Shown one piece after another: positions 7,993 through 15,963 of a stretch of DNA of 64,000 bases. The notes under the pieces are model-generated. The model was not told where the DNA came from, did not search any database, and saw nothing but the letters and a program-made list of their open reading frames with translations. The position numbers and the translations under genes are program-made. Within the stretch, counting starts at the first letter, position 1. Every line of letters starts with the position of its first letter. Origin of the DNA: Pseudarthrobacter sp. NIBRBAC000502770 (GTDB lineage: Bacteria; Actinomycetota; Actinomycetes; Actinomycetales; Micrococcaceae). Location of the stretch: contig NZ_CP041198.1 in NCBI RefSeq assembly GCF_006517815.1, forward strand, positions 124,001-188,000, in the 5' to 3' direction.

Positions 7993-9383
7993 GATGCTGC
8001 CGTTTCTGTGGAGGGGGCCTGGGTGCCGGCTTCGGTGTTTTCGACGGGCTGTTGTGCCGCAATGGTGGTGCCGCCCGTGTGCGTCCGCGGCGTCCGTTCC
8101 CGGAACACCCAGAGCCGGAACAGCAGGAACCGCACAGCCGTGGCCGCAAGGTTCGCCGCCAGGACGGTGAGGACTTCCGCCCACCGGTCAGGCGTCGTCG
8201 TCCAGTGCACCAGGGCAAGCGCCCCGGAGGTGAGCACCAGGCCGATGCCGAACACGATGAGCCCCTCGAAATGGTGCCGGACCGGGTTGCCGCCCTGGAT
8301 GCCGAACGTGAAGCGCCGGTTGGCTCCGGTGTTGGCCACGGCGGTGACCAGCAGCGCCAGGAAGTTTGCCAGCTGCGGATCCATGAAGCCTCGGCAGAAC
8401 AGGAAGATCAGCAGGTAGGCAAGCGTTGAGGCGGCACCGATGGCGGCGAAACGGACCAGCTGGCCGAAGAGGCTGCCGCGGCGGGTCTGTTCGTCGGCCC
8501 GCGACGACGCGGGCAGCGGCCCCCGCGCCAGGGCTGCGCGCAGTTCCGGGACCGGGATCCGGCCGTAGACCAGGTCGCGGGTGAGCCGTGCCATCCCACG
8601 GATGTCGGCCAGCGCCGTGCGGACCACGTCAACGCTCGAATCCGGGTCGTCAACCCAGTCCACGGGGACTTCATGGACGCGCAGGCCGCAACGTTCGGCC
8701 AGGACCAGCAACTCGGTGTCGAAGAACCACGAGTTGTCCACCGTGTAGGGGAGGATCTGCTGGGCGACGTCGGCCCGGATGGCCTTGAACCCGCACTGGG
8801 CATCACTGAACCGGGCAGCCATCAGTGAATGGAGCATCAGGTTGTAGCCGCGCGAGATGAACTCCCGCTTTGGCCCGCGGACAACGCGGGAGTTGCGGGT
8901 CAGGCGGGTGCCGATTGCCAGGTCCGAGTGCCCGGAAATCAGGGGTGCCAGCAAGGGGGGCAGCGCTGCAAGGTCGGTGGAAAGGTCCACGTCCATGTAG
9001 GCCAGGACCGGGGATGGGGAAGCCAGCCACACTTTCCGCAGTGCATTCCCGCGGCCCTTCTCATCCAGGTGGACCACCGTGACCTCCGGGAACTCGCGGG
9101 CCAGCCGTTCGGCGATCTTCAGGGTTCCGTCCGTGCTGGCGTTGTCCGCCACGGTGATCCGGAAAGTGTGCGGGAAGGTATCCAGCAGGTGCCCGTGGAG
9201 CCTGCGGAGGCATTCCTCAAGGTCACGCTCCTCGTTGAAGACGGGGATGGTGACATCAAGGACGGGGACGGCGGTGCGCGTGTCAACGGGGGCGCGCCGT
9301 ACGGCACGTCCCCCGGAAGGAAGGCCCGGCGGCGCTACCGCGGCGTCCTGCAGGGTTCCTGAAGTGGAGTCGGTGAGCGTCAT
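7989..9383 (-). CDS. GT2 glycosyltransferase fused to a GtrA-like membrane domain
   Basis: The 464 residues have two parts. An N-terminal GT-A domain (about 40-270) of the dolichyl-phosphate-glucose/mannose synthase type has IPVFNEE, the ADNASTDGT segment and the metal-binding DVD (131-133). It should charge polyprenyl phosphate with a sugar from UDP- or GDP-sugar. The C-terminal part (about 315-445) is a four-helix GtrA-like domain, as in flippases for lipid-linked sugars. The fusion would make and present the donor that the two coupled GT39 enzymes use on the outer face. It is first in the three-gene glycan operon and sits 86 bp downstream of the histidine kinase on the same strand. Confidence 0.88.
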   Translation of the reverse strand: MTLTDSTSGTLQDAAVAPPGLPSGGRAVRRAPVDTRTAVPVLDVTIPVFNEERDLEECLRRLHGHLLDTFPHTFRITVADNASTDGTLKIAERLAREFPEVTVVHLDEKGRGNALRKVWLASPSPVLAYMDVDLSTDLAALPPLLAPLISGHSDLAIGTRLTRNSRVVRGPKREFISRGYNLMLHSLMAARFSDAQCGFKAIRADVAQQILPYTVDNSWFFDTELLVLAERCGLRVHEVPVDWVDDPDSSVDVVRTALADIRGMARLTRDLVYGRIPVPELRAALARGPLPASSRADEQTRRGSLFGQLVRFAAIGAASTLAYLLIFLFCRGFMDPQLANFLALLVTAVANTGANRRFTFGIQGGNPVRHHFEGLIVFGIGLVLTSGALALVHWTTTPDRWAEVLTVLAANLAATAVRFLLFRLWVFRERTPRTHTGGTTIAAQQPVENTEAGTQAPSTETAAS

Positions 9384-9469
9384 GCATCAACAGTGGCGCC
9401 GCCTTATTTGTGGGCTTTAGGCGCAACCTGTGACGTGCCTGTGTAAGTCAGCCCGAGGTGGGACGCCGG

Positions 9470-10981
9470 TCAGGATGCGGCGGAACCGGCGGCCGGAAGA
9501 CGGACGGCGAACTCGGTCCTCCCCGGCCGCGAAACCAGTTCCACGGTGCCGCCGTGGGCCATGACGATGGATTCGACAATGGACAGGCCCAGGCCGGAGG
9601 AACCCTCGGAGCCGGAGCGGGCGGCGTCCGCCCGGGTGAAGCGCGAGAAGATGCTGCCCTGGAATTCGGCCGGGATGCCGGGCCCGTCGTCGGTGACGGT
9701 GACCACCACACTGCCATCGGCCGAGCGCATCACGCCGGTGGTCACGGTGGTCCCGGCCGGCGTGTGCTTCCGGGCGTTGGAGAGCAAATTCGCCAGCACC
9801 TGGTGCAGCTGGGTGGTGTCCCCGCGGACCGTGACCGGCTCGTCCGGCAACGTCAGCTGCCAGGTATGGTCCGGAGCCATGACCTTCTCGTCGCTGACGG
9901 TCTCGACCACCAGCTGGGTCAGGTCCACGTCCGTGGTTTCGGTGGCCTTGCCCTCATCCAGCCTGGCCAGCAGCAGCAGGTCCTCGACCAGCGCGGTCAT
10001 GCGCTCCGACTGGCTCTGCACCCGGCCCAGCGACTTCCGGCCGTCTTCGGTCAGCTGCTCGGTCATGCGCATCAGTTCGGTGTAGCCGCGGATGGCGGTC
10101 AGCGGGGTTCGAAGTTCGTGGGAGGCGTCGGCCACAAACTGGCGCACCTTCATCTCGCTGCGCTGCCGGGCTTCCAGCGCGCTGGAGACGTTGTCCAGCA
10201 TCAGGTTCAGGGCGTGGCCCACGCTGCCCACCTCGGTGGTGGGGTGCGCCGCGGACGCCGGCACGCGAACCGCCAGGGCCACCTCACCGGCGTCGAGCGG
10301 CAGCTTGGAGACCTTGGTGGCGACGTCGGAGAGCTGCTCCAGCGGCCGCATGGTCCGGCGGATCAACGCCGTGCCGGCCAGCCCGATGAGGACCAGGCCA
10401 CCCAGCGAAACCAGCACCATCGTCAGGACCAGTGACGCTTCGGTGCTCTGTTTCGTGGCCAGCGGCAGGCCTGTGATCACCACATCGCCGTAAGGGGTTG
10501 CGGTAGCCATGAGGCGGTAGTCGCCATTGGACAGCTCCCGGTTGACCGGGACGCCGTTGTGGGGGAGGGCCTGCAGCGTGGCGACGTCGCGGGAGGTCAG
10601 CGCGGTGCGGGTGGCATCCGAGGAGAGGAAGCCCGCTTCCCGGCTGACCTGTCCGTTCACCACCCGGGCGTTGAGCGTGCCTACGCTTTGCCCGCGCGCG
10701 TCCAGGGGGTCGGGGCGGCCGGAAGGGTTGCCTTCCGGTGGACGCCCGCGGGAGGCCAGCATCAGCTGCGCATCCAGCTGGTTGGTGAGGACTACGTCCA
10801 TCGACGCGTAGCTGACCACCCCGATGGCGCCGGAGATGGCCACCAGGAGGGCCATGGACAACAGGATCAGCCGGGTACGGAGGTGCCAGGTGGAGGGGTT
10901 GAACCAGGACCGGCCGGCGGGCCGGGGGACTCCGGAAAGAGACACGCGTTTCCTTTGGCTAGTCTGCAGGCTTGATGACAT
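9470..10981 (-). CDS. Sensor histidine kinase
   Basis: A 503-residue membrane sensor of the classical OmpR/EnvZ-like group. Helix 1 is at about 38-60, followed by an extracytoplasmic sensor loop (61-182), helix 2 at about 183-207, and HAMP at about 207-275. The dimerisation/phosphoacceptor domain has H288 in ASHELRTPL. The ATPase domain has N402 in the N-box and DDGPGI (431-436) as G1. Its start overlaps the end of the response regulator gene by 23 bp, so the pair is translated together. Domain order resembles TcrY/PrrB-type actinobacterial sensors. The signal is unknown; the neighbours suggest an envelope cue. Confidence 0.93.
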   Translation of the reverse strand: MSSSLQTSQRKRVSLSGVPRPAGRSWFNPSTWHLRTRLILLSMALLVAISGAIGVVSYASMDVVLTNQLDAQLMLASRGRPPEGNPSGRPDPLDARGQSVGTLNARVVNGQVSREAGFLSSDATRTALTSRDVATLQALPHNGVPVNRELSNGDYRLMATATPYGDVVITGLPLATKQSTEASLVLTMVLVSLGGLVLIGLAGTALIRRTMRPLEQLSDVATKVSKLPLDAGEVALAVRVPASAAHPTTEVGSVGHALNLMLDNVSSALEARQRSEMKVRQFVADASHELRTPLTAIRGYTELMRMTEQLTEDGRKSLGRVQSQSERMTALVEDLLLLARLDEGKATETTDVDLTQLVVETVSDEKVMAPDHTWQLTLPDEPVTVRGDTTQLHQVLANLLSNARKHTPAGTTVTTGVMRSADGSVVVTVTDDGPGIPAEFQGSIFSRFTRADAARSGSEGSSGLGLSIVESIVMAHGGTVELVSRPGRTEFAVRLPAAGSAAS

Positions 10982-11699
10982 AGCCCGCGCCGCGCACGGT
11001 GTGGATCATCGGCGGGTGGCTCGCTTCGATCTTCTTGCGCAGGTAGGAGATGTACAGTTCCACGATGTTGGCCTGCCCGCCGAAATCGTAATCCCACACA
11101 TGGTCCAGGATCTGGGCCTTGCTGACCACGCGCTTCGGGTTTTCCATCAGGTAGCGGAGGAGCTCGAACTGGGTGGCCGTCAACTGGATGTCGTCCCCGG
11201 CGCGGGTGACTTCCCGGGTGTCCACGTTGAGGACAAGATCGCCCACCACCAGCTCGGCGGTGTCCATCGCGGCCACCCCGGAACGCTGTACCAGCCGGTG
11301 CAGGCGGAGCAGGACCTCCTCCATGCTGAAGGGTTTGGTGACGTAGTCGTCCCCGCCGGCGGCCAGCCCCACGATGCGGTCCTGGACATCATCCTTGGCC
11401 GTCAGGAACAGCGCCGGCACCTCCGGCGCGAAGGCGCGGATCCTGCCCAGCAGCTCCACGCCGTCGAACCCCGGCAGCATCACATCGAGCACAAGCACGT
11501 CCGGGTGGAAGTCCTTGGCGAGCTTGACCGCCGTGGGTCCGTCAGCGGCGACGGCCACCGACCAGCCGGCCATTCGCAGGCCCATGCTCATCAGTTCGGA
11601 CAGGCTGGGCTCGTCATCGACCACCAGGGCGCGGATGGGGGAACCATCCGGATGGGTGAGCTGGGGAAGGTTGTTGGTCATGGGGTGCGGGGATGCCAT
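10959..11699 (-). CDS. OmpR/PhoB-family response regulator
   Basis: 246 residues. The receiver domain has acidic pocket D28-D29, phosphoacceptor D72 in LVLDVMLPG, T100 and K122. A winged-helix effector domain (about 150-240) ends in the usual VRGAGYVI signature. ATG 11699 is chosen because GGAGAG lies 7 bp upstream; a longer frame (to 11741) and a shorter one (11681) are possible. It is the partner of the overlapping histidine kinase. A tandem 11-bp repeat (11723-11744) just upstream is a good candidate for its own binding site. Likely targets are itself, the divergent DUF5666-like gene and the downstream glycosyltransferases. Confidence 0.93.
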   Translation of the reverse strand: MASPHPMTNNLPQLTHPDGSPIRALVVDDEPSLSELMSMGLRMAGWSVAVAADGPTAVKLAKDFHPDVLVLDVMLPGFDGVELLGRIRAFAPEVPALFLTAKDDVQDRIVGLAAGGDDYVTKPFSMEEVLLRLHRLVQRSGVAAMDTAELVVGDLVLNVDTREVTRAGDDIQLTATQFELLRYLMENPKRVVSKAQILDHVWDYDFGGQANIVELYISYLRKKIEASHPPMIHTVRGAGYVIKPAD

Positions 11700-11722
11700 G
11701 GGACAACTCTCCGATCTGTCGG

Positions 11723-11744
11723 TTTGCCGATGCTTTGCCAATGC
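11723..11744. promoter_or_regulatory. Tandem 11-bp repeat, probable OmpR-type operator
   Basis: TTTGCCGATGC (11723-11733) is followed directly by TTTGCCAATGC (11734-11744), with one mismatch. Head-to-tail repeats with an 11-bp period are the classical target of OmpR/PhoB-family dimers. It lies in the 225-bp divergent region between the regulator and the DUF5666-like gene. Confidence 0.55.
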
Positions 11745-11924
11745 TGTGTCTCGGCTGTGAACTCCAGCCTAGCCACCTGTCCCTTGGGTGGGTGGCGCCT
11801 TCCCGCGCGGCCCGGCCAGGTCACAGCAAGGCTTGGCTTGCAGCACAGCCCCGCACAGCTAAGCGGCAGAGCCTGTTGGGACAACAGCATCACGACCAAC
11901 CGCTACGACCTCCTGGAGGAAGCC

Positions 11925-12920
11925 ATGGATCAGCAAGACAACGCCCACCCGGGGGCAACAGGCCGCAACGGCCAGGGCCGCCCCGCCGATGACGGCCGGG
12001 AGCAGGCGGACAAGCCGGCGCCCGTTTGGGAAGGTTCGGCGGATGGCGACGGCCGCGGTGGCGGGGCCCGCGAATGGGAAACCCAGGGACATGCCGCCGC
12101 GCAGGAGCCGGCGGGCCGGGACCAGCCACACTGGGACCAGGCCCCGCAGGGGAAGCCCGCCCAGGGTTGGGGTGCCCCCGCTTCCGGTTCGGCTTCCCCG
12201 GGGTGGGGTACGAAGACGGCAGCGGGCCGGGTGCCCGGCCCCGGCACGGGGTGGGGCGCACCGCAGCAGTACGCACCCGGTACGCCGGCCCGGGCCGCCA
12301 AGGGGAACTGGACCGCGAAGAAGGGTGCGCTGGTGGGCGGCATTGCGGTGGTTGTGGCCGCCGCAGCCGGTGCCGGCGCCTATGCTGCCGGGAACGGAAC
12401 GGCTGCGGCGAACGGCGCCCAGGGAATGGGTGCCGCGGGGCAGTTCGGCCCGGGCAGCCAGGGCGGCATGACAGGTCCGGATGGCCAAAGCGGCGTGGAC
12501 GGCGGCGGAATGGCCGGCGGCATGGGGATGGACGGTGGGCCCGGCGGGCTGGGCATGGGATCCGCGGGGCTCAACGCGGCCGTCCATTCTGAATATGTCG
12601 TCCTCGAAGGCTCCAGCTACATCACCATGGCTGGCCAAACCGGCACAGTGACCGGGATTTCGGGAACGTCCCTGACCGTGAAGAGCGAGGACGGGTTTTC
12701 CCGTACCTACACCGTGGGCTCCGACGTCCAGGTCACCCAGGGAGTGCGGCAGCGCGGCGGCAATTCCACCGGCAGTACGCTCAGCCTCTCAAATGTGGCC
12801 GCAGGGGCCAGGGTGCGCGTCACGGCCCTCAAGGAGTCGGACACGTACACCGCGAAGACCATCCAGCTGGCCACATCCACGACCGCCACGACCCCCAACT
12901 CCGGAACCAGCAGCAACTGA
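11925..12920 (+). CDS. Membrane-anchored protein with DUF5666-like C-terminal domain
   Basis: 331 residues of unknown function. Residues 1-132 are a disordered, Gly/Pro/Gln-rich cytoplasmic part. Residues 134-156 form a single membrane helix rich in Ala, Val and Gly. A Gly/Met-rich linker (160-215) follows. The outer domain (about 222-318) has the short beta pattern of DUF5666 (TGTVTGISGTSLTVKS, then a middle strand and ARVRVTAL). ATG 11925 has a strong GGAGGA 5 bp upstream. The gene is divergent from the two-component genes, an arrangement often seen when the system controls an envelope protein. It could be a sensor accessory or a surface protein, and no enzyme motif is visible. Confidence 0.75.
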   Translation: MDQQDNAHPGATGRNGQGRPADDGREQADKPAPVWEGSADGDGRGGGAREWETQGHAAAQEPAGRDQPHWDQAPQGKPAQGWGAPASGSASPGWGTKTAAGRVPGPGTGWGAPQQYAPGTPARAAKGNWTAKKGALVGGIAVVVAAAAGAGAYAAGNGTAAANGAQGMGAAGQFGPGSQGGMTGPDGQSGVDGGGMAGGMGMDGGPGGLGMGSAGLNAAVHSEYVVLEGSSYITMAGQTGTVTGISGTSLTVKSEDGFSRTYTVGSDVQVTQGVRQRGGNSTGSTLSLSNVAAGARVRVTALKESDTYTAKTIQLATSTTATTPNSGTSSN

Positions 12921-13478
12921 CGCGGCATTAAACACAGGCGGACCGTCCTGCCTTCGTAGCCGCGCACCCGGTCGCGGGCAAAAAACCGGCCGAAGGCGGG
13001 GCGCTGGCTGGACACGGCTATGGCGATTCCACGTCAAACGGTTGAATTTCGGACGTATTCGGTAAACCTGACGTTAGTCGAATTTTATTCTGGAAAAGCT
13101 GGAAAGGCAGGGCGATGCCGGGATAACCATTCAAATTCTTCCCTGCTTCCGAAATAGTGACATGCAGCACAATTTCGCGTTTTGTCTCACAATGCGGACT
13201 ATCCGGTCCATTGTTACTTGCAAGTTGGCATTGTTACGCGGCACACTTCCAATGTGAACAAGAACTCAACAGCACCTGCAGCCGCAGAATATTGGCCCAG
13301 CACATCCGCTGCTGCCGACATGCGCTGTTGTCGAATGCACGCCTGACCTTCCCACCCACCGAAGTTCTTAGGCATTCGCCCCCAAGCCCAGCGTCGGGCG
13401 CCCCTCCCCGGTCCGCGTGACGGGGAAGCCAGCATTCGAGCCGCGGAGACGGCCATTTCACATTGAGGTAAGCATTTC
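12921..13478. other. 558-bp gene-free region, leader of the winged-helix gene
   Basis: Its middle (about 13040-13300) is clearly richer in A and T than the coding DNA around it. I see no credible gene, although a short open frame at 13157-13420 exists. It holds an exact CATTGTTAC direct repeat (13209-13217 and 13229-13237) and a CACA/TGTG dyad near 13243-13257. The start at 13479 is preceded by TGAGGTAAG. No known riboswitch class was recognised. It probably contains a strong, regulated promoter and a long untranslated leader. Confidence 0.6.
13209..13237. promoter_or_regulatory. CATTGTTAC direct repeat with 20-bp period
   Basis: Two exact 9-bp copies two helical turns apart, about 240 bp before the orphan winged-helix regulator gene. 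This is the spacing expected for a dimer binding one DNA face, possibly autoregulation. Confidence 0.45.
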
Positions 13479-14345
13479 ATGTCAGTTGCATCCGGATACG
13501 TCCACATCTCTGTCCGTAACGCCGCCAAGGCAGGCCAGCCTTCCGGCCTCCGTCCCGGTTTCGGCCCGCGCCCCTCGCTTGCTCCCGCCACTTCCGGAAG
13601 CGGCTTCCCGGCCCAGGGCTTCGCCCCGCAGGGATACAACCCGAACTCCTACGGCCAGCTCCGTGCTGTGCACCCCGCCGAGTCCGCTCCCATCACGGCG
13701 CCCACTCCTGTGGTGCCCGGCGCTAACCAGGTCCGTCCGGTAGCCAATGACAACGTGGCCCGCGGGTTCGTCCTGTACATGGGCATCGACGAGGAAACCG
13801 CGGCAGCAGCCGGAACCTCCATCGCCAAGCTCGCCCAGGAAATCCGCGCCTACGCCCAGTCCCTGGTCTCCGGTGCCGAGAGCTACGCAGCCGTGGCGGT
13901 AGCCCCCGCAGGCACCCCCGGTTCCGCGCTCGACGTCGTCCGTTCCACCTTTGGCGACCCGACGGTCAACTCCCGCCAGCGCACCGAAACGCCCCGTCCC
14001 GCCCAGGCGCAGGAACCGCGTCCCTCCGGCGTGCTCATCGACCTCGCCCGCCGCGAAGTCCACCTTGACGGCGAATCCCTGAACCTGACGTTCAAGGAGT
14101 TTGAGCTGCTCAACTACCTCGTCGAAAACGGCACACGTACCGTGGGCCGCGACGAGCTCCTCGAGGGGCTGTGGCGCAACGCCGAAGAAGTGCCCAACGA
14201 GCGCACCATCGACGTCCACATCCGCCGCCTCCGCTCCAAGCTCGGCCGCCTCGCCAACACGGTCCGCACCGTCCGCGGCCAGGGCTACCGGTTCTACGAG
14301 CACCCTGAGGTTGTTGTCTGGGCCGCTCCGGAATACTCGATCTAA
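13479..14345 (+). CDS. Orphan winged-helix (OmpR-type DNA-binding) regulator
   Basis: 288 residues. There is no receiver domain. The N-terminal 75 residues are disordered and rich in Pro, Gly and Ala. A middle domain of about 75 residues (85-160) has a helix that reads like SIAKLAQEIRAYAQSL and is not assigned. The C-terminal effector domain (about 185-275) matches the OmpR/PhoB wHTH: EVHLDGESLNLTFKEFELL, NERTIDVHIRRLRSKL and VRGQGYRF. Without a phosphorylation domain it must be controlled by another signal or simply by amount. The unusually long AT-richer leader supports regulation at the promoter or mRNA level. A hairpin follows at 14359-14392. Confidence 0.85.
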   Translation: MSVASGYVHISVRNAAKAGQPSGLRPGFGPRPSLAPATSGSGFPAQGFAPQGYNPNSYGQLRAVHPAESAPITAPTPVVPGANQVRPVANDNVARGFVLYMGIDEETAAAAGTSIAKLAQEIRAYAQSLVSGAESYAAVAVAPAGTPGSALDVVRSTFGDPTVNSRQRTETPRPAQAQEPRPSGVLIDLARREVHLDGESLNLTFKEFELLNYLVENGTRTVGRDELLEGLWRNAEEVPNERTIDVHIRRLRSKLGRLANTVRTVRGQGYRFYEHPEVVVWAAPEYSI

Positions 14346-14358
14346 GTTTCTTTCGCGC

Positions 14359-14392
14359 GGAGGCGACCTGTCCTGTCGGGCTGGTCGCTTCC
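14359..14392 (+). terminator. Hairpin after the winged-helix gene
   Basis: GGAGGCGACC (14359-14368) pairs with GGTCGCTTCC (14383-14392) with one G-U, 14-nt loop. It begins 13 bp after the stop. Confidence 0.6.
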
Positions 14393-14456
14393 GCTTTCGC
14401 GAGGCGTCCTTGGGGCGACCGCGCTCGTTCCTCCCCACCGGCGCTAGGCTTGGGCC

Positions 14457-14984
14457 ATGAGTTCGCACCATGTCCGACGCCTTGTGATCATGCGCCATGC
14501 CAAGGCGGATTGGCCCGGAGGCGTGGCGGACCACGAGCGGCCCCTTGAGGAACGCGGACACCGAGAAGCCCCGCTGGCCGGGCGCTGGCTGCTCAAGCAC
14601 AACATCCTGCCGGACTTCATCTTGTGCTCCAGCGCCCTGCGTACCCGGCAAACGTGCACCTGGGTCTGCGCCGAACTCGGCGACAAGGCGCCCACGCCCA
14701 AACTCGAAGACGGCCTGTACGCGGCATCGGCCCTGCGGATGCTGGCGGTGGTCAACCACGTGCCGGACACTGTGACCACGCTGATGCTCATCGCGCACCT
14801 GCCGGGCGTGCAGGACCTGGCCATGCACCTGGCCTCACGGGATTCGGACCATGATGCCTACATGGATGCCGCCACCCGCTTCCCCACCAATGCGCTCACC
14901 GTCCTGGAGACGGAGAAGCCCTGGGCGGAACTGGACGGTCAGGACGCCCGGATTACCAGGTTCAAGGTTCCCCGGGCCCACTAG
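14457..14984 (+). CDS. SixA-like histidine phosphatase
   Basis: 175 residues of the histidine phosphatase (phosphoglycerate mutase-like) superfamily, SixA branch. The catalytic RHAK motif is at 13-16, with H14 as phospho-acceptor. R62 follows the SSALRTRQT segment. The second histidine is H114 in LIAHLPGVQD. SixA removes phosphate from phosphohistidine in phosphorelay proteins such as HPt domains or NPr; the substrate here is unknown. Its 3' end overlaps the convergent LysR gene by 23 bp. Confidence 0.88.
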   Translation: MSSHHVRRLVIMRHAKADWPGGVADHERPLEERGHREAPLAGRWLLKHNILPDFILCSSALRTRQTCTWVCAELGDKAPTPKLEDGLYAASALRMLAVVNHVPDTVTTLMLIAHLPGVQDLAMHLASRDSDHDAYMDAATRFPTNALTVLETEKPWAELDGQDARITRFKVPRAH

Positions 14985-15891
14985 CGGCAATCCCGCTGCC
15001 GGCAATCTCGCGCAGCAGCGCCGCTACGTGCCTGATGCCCGGGCTGGCCGTCATGGTCCTGCGGTGGACAAGCCCCACCTGCCGGGCCTGGACCGGTTTC
15101 ACTACCTGGACGGCCGCCACGTCCGGAGGAAGCGCCGGCCGGCCAAGGCGGGGTACCAGAGCGACAGCCACTCCCTGCTCCACCAAGGCGATATGCGTGG
15201 CGAAATCGGGGTCGTAGATCCTGATGTCCGGGACCCGCCCCAGGTCGGCGAAAATCCGCAGGAGGGCCTCATTGCAGATGGCTCCGTCGGGTGTGCTGAT
15301 CCAGCGCTCATCCACCAGTTCCGCGGGTTCCACCGAGGATTGTTTCGCGAGCGGGTGGCTGCGGTGCACCAGGACATCCGCCACGTCCTCGCAGAGCCAT
15401 TCAAGCGCCAGGTGCTCCGGGATCACCAGCGGTACCGAGTTCCAGTTGTGCACCAGGCCCAGGTCGGCTTCGCCGTTGGCAACCCGGGCCACGGCCTCGC
15501 GCGGATCCTGCGCCAGGACGGAAATCTCGAGTGGGGCATCCGACTGCCCAATCCGCGCGAGCATGGGTCCCACCAAACCCCGGCAGGCGGTGGAGAAGGA
15601 CACGAGGCGGAGGCTGCCGTTGGGCTTGGCCGGATCCGCCAGCAGTGTTGACTCGAGTTCCTCGAGCTCGGCCAGGATGCGCCGGCCATAAGCGGCGAGG
15701 GCCAGCCCGCGTTCGGTCAGTAGGACCCCGCGGCCGCGGCGTTCCAGGACCGCGAACCCGCCCTCCTTCTCCAGCTTCTTCACCTGCTGGGATACGGCCG
15801 ACGGGCTGAACCCCATCGCTTCCGCGGCGGCAATGACTGTACCGTGCTGCTCGATGGCCGCGAGGGCGCGCAGGGATCCGATGTCGATCAT
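14962..15891 (-). CDS. LysR-family transcriptional regulator
   Basis: 309 residues. The N-terminal winged helix (about 3-62) shows the family pattern SLRALAAIEQHGTVIAAAEAMGFSPSAVSQQVKKLE. The substrate-binding domain (about 90-300) is complete, with SFSTACRGLVGPML and the paired alpha/beta lobes. Start 15891 (MIDIGSL) is preferred because family members begin that close to the helix; ATG 15906 adds five residues. The gene is divergent from an EamA exporter only 72 bp away, the usual layout for a LysR protein that controls its neighbour. The inducer is unknown, perhaps an amino acid, as for ArgP/LysG-type exporters. Confidence 0.92.
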   Translation of the reverse strand: MIDIGSLRALAAIEQHGTVIAAAEAMGFSPSAVSQQVKKLEKEGGFAVLERRGRGVLLTERGLALAAYGRRILAELEELESTLLADPAKPNGSLRLVSFSTACRGLVGPMLARIGQSDAPLEISVLAQDPREAVARVANGEADLGLVHNWNSVPLVIPEHLALEWLCEDVADVLVHRSHPLAKQSSVEPAELVDERWISTPDGAICNEALLRIFADLGRVPDIRIYDPDFATHIALVEQGVAVALVPRLGRPALPPDVAAVQVVKPVQARQVGLVHRRTMTASPGIRHVAALLREIAGSGIAASGPGEP

Positions 15892-15939
15892 GAAGCAAAG
15901 GTACATGATTTAGTGTTGAATTAGGCGCTGGTGCTTCAT
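15890..15939. promoter_or_regulatory. Inverted repeat between LysR and EamA genes
   Basis: ATGAAGCA (15890-15897) and TGCTTCAT (15932-15939) are perfect inverted 8-mers with a 34-bp spacer. They flank the whole divergent promoter region. They could be two LysR contact points. Confidence 0.4.
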
Positions 15940-15963
15940 TCGTGGCTCTGCCAGAGTGGGAGG

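Noticed and set aside
10824..11924. Upstream extension of the DUF5666-like frame
   Set aside because: It is antisense to the histidine kinase and response regulator; ATG 11925 has a strong ribosome site.
13157..13420. 87-residue open frame in the long leader
   Set aside because: Codon use and composition are not coding-like and no ribosome site precedes it.
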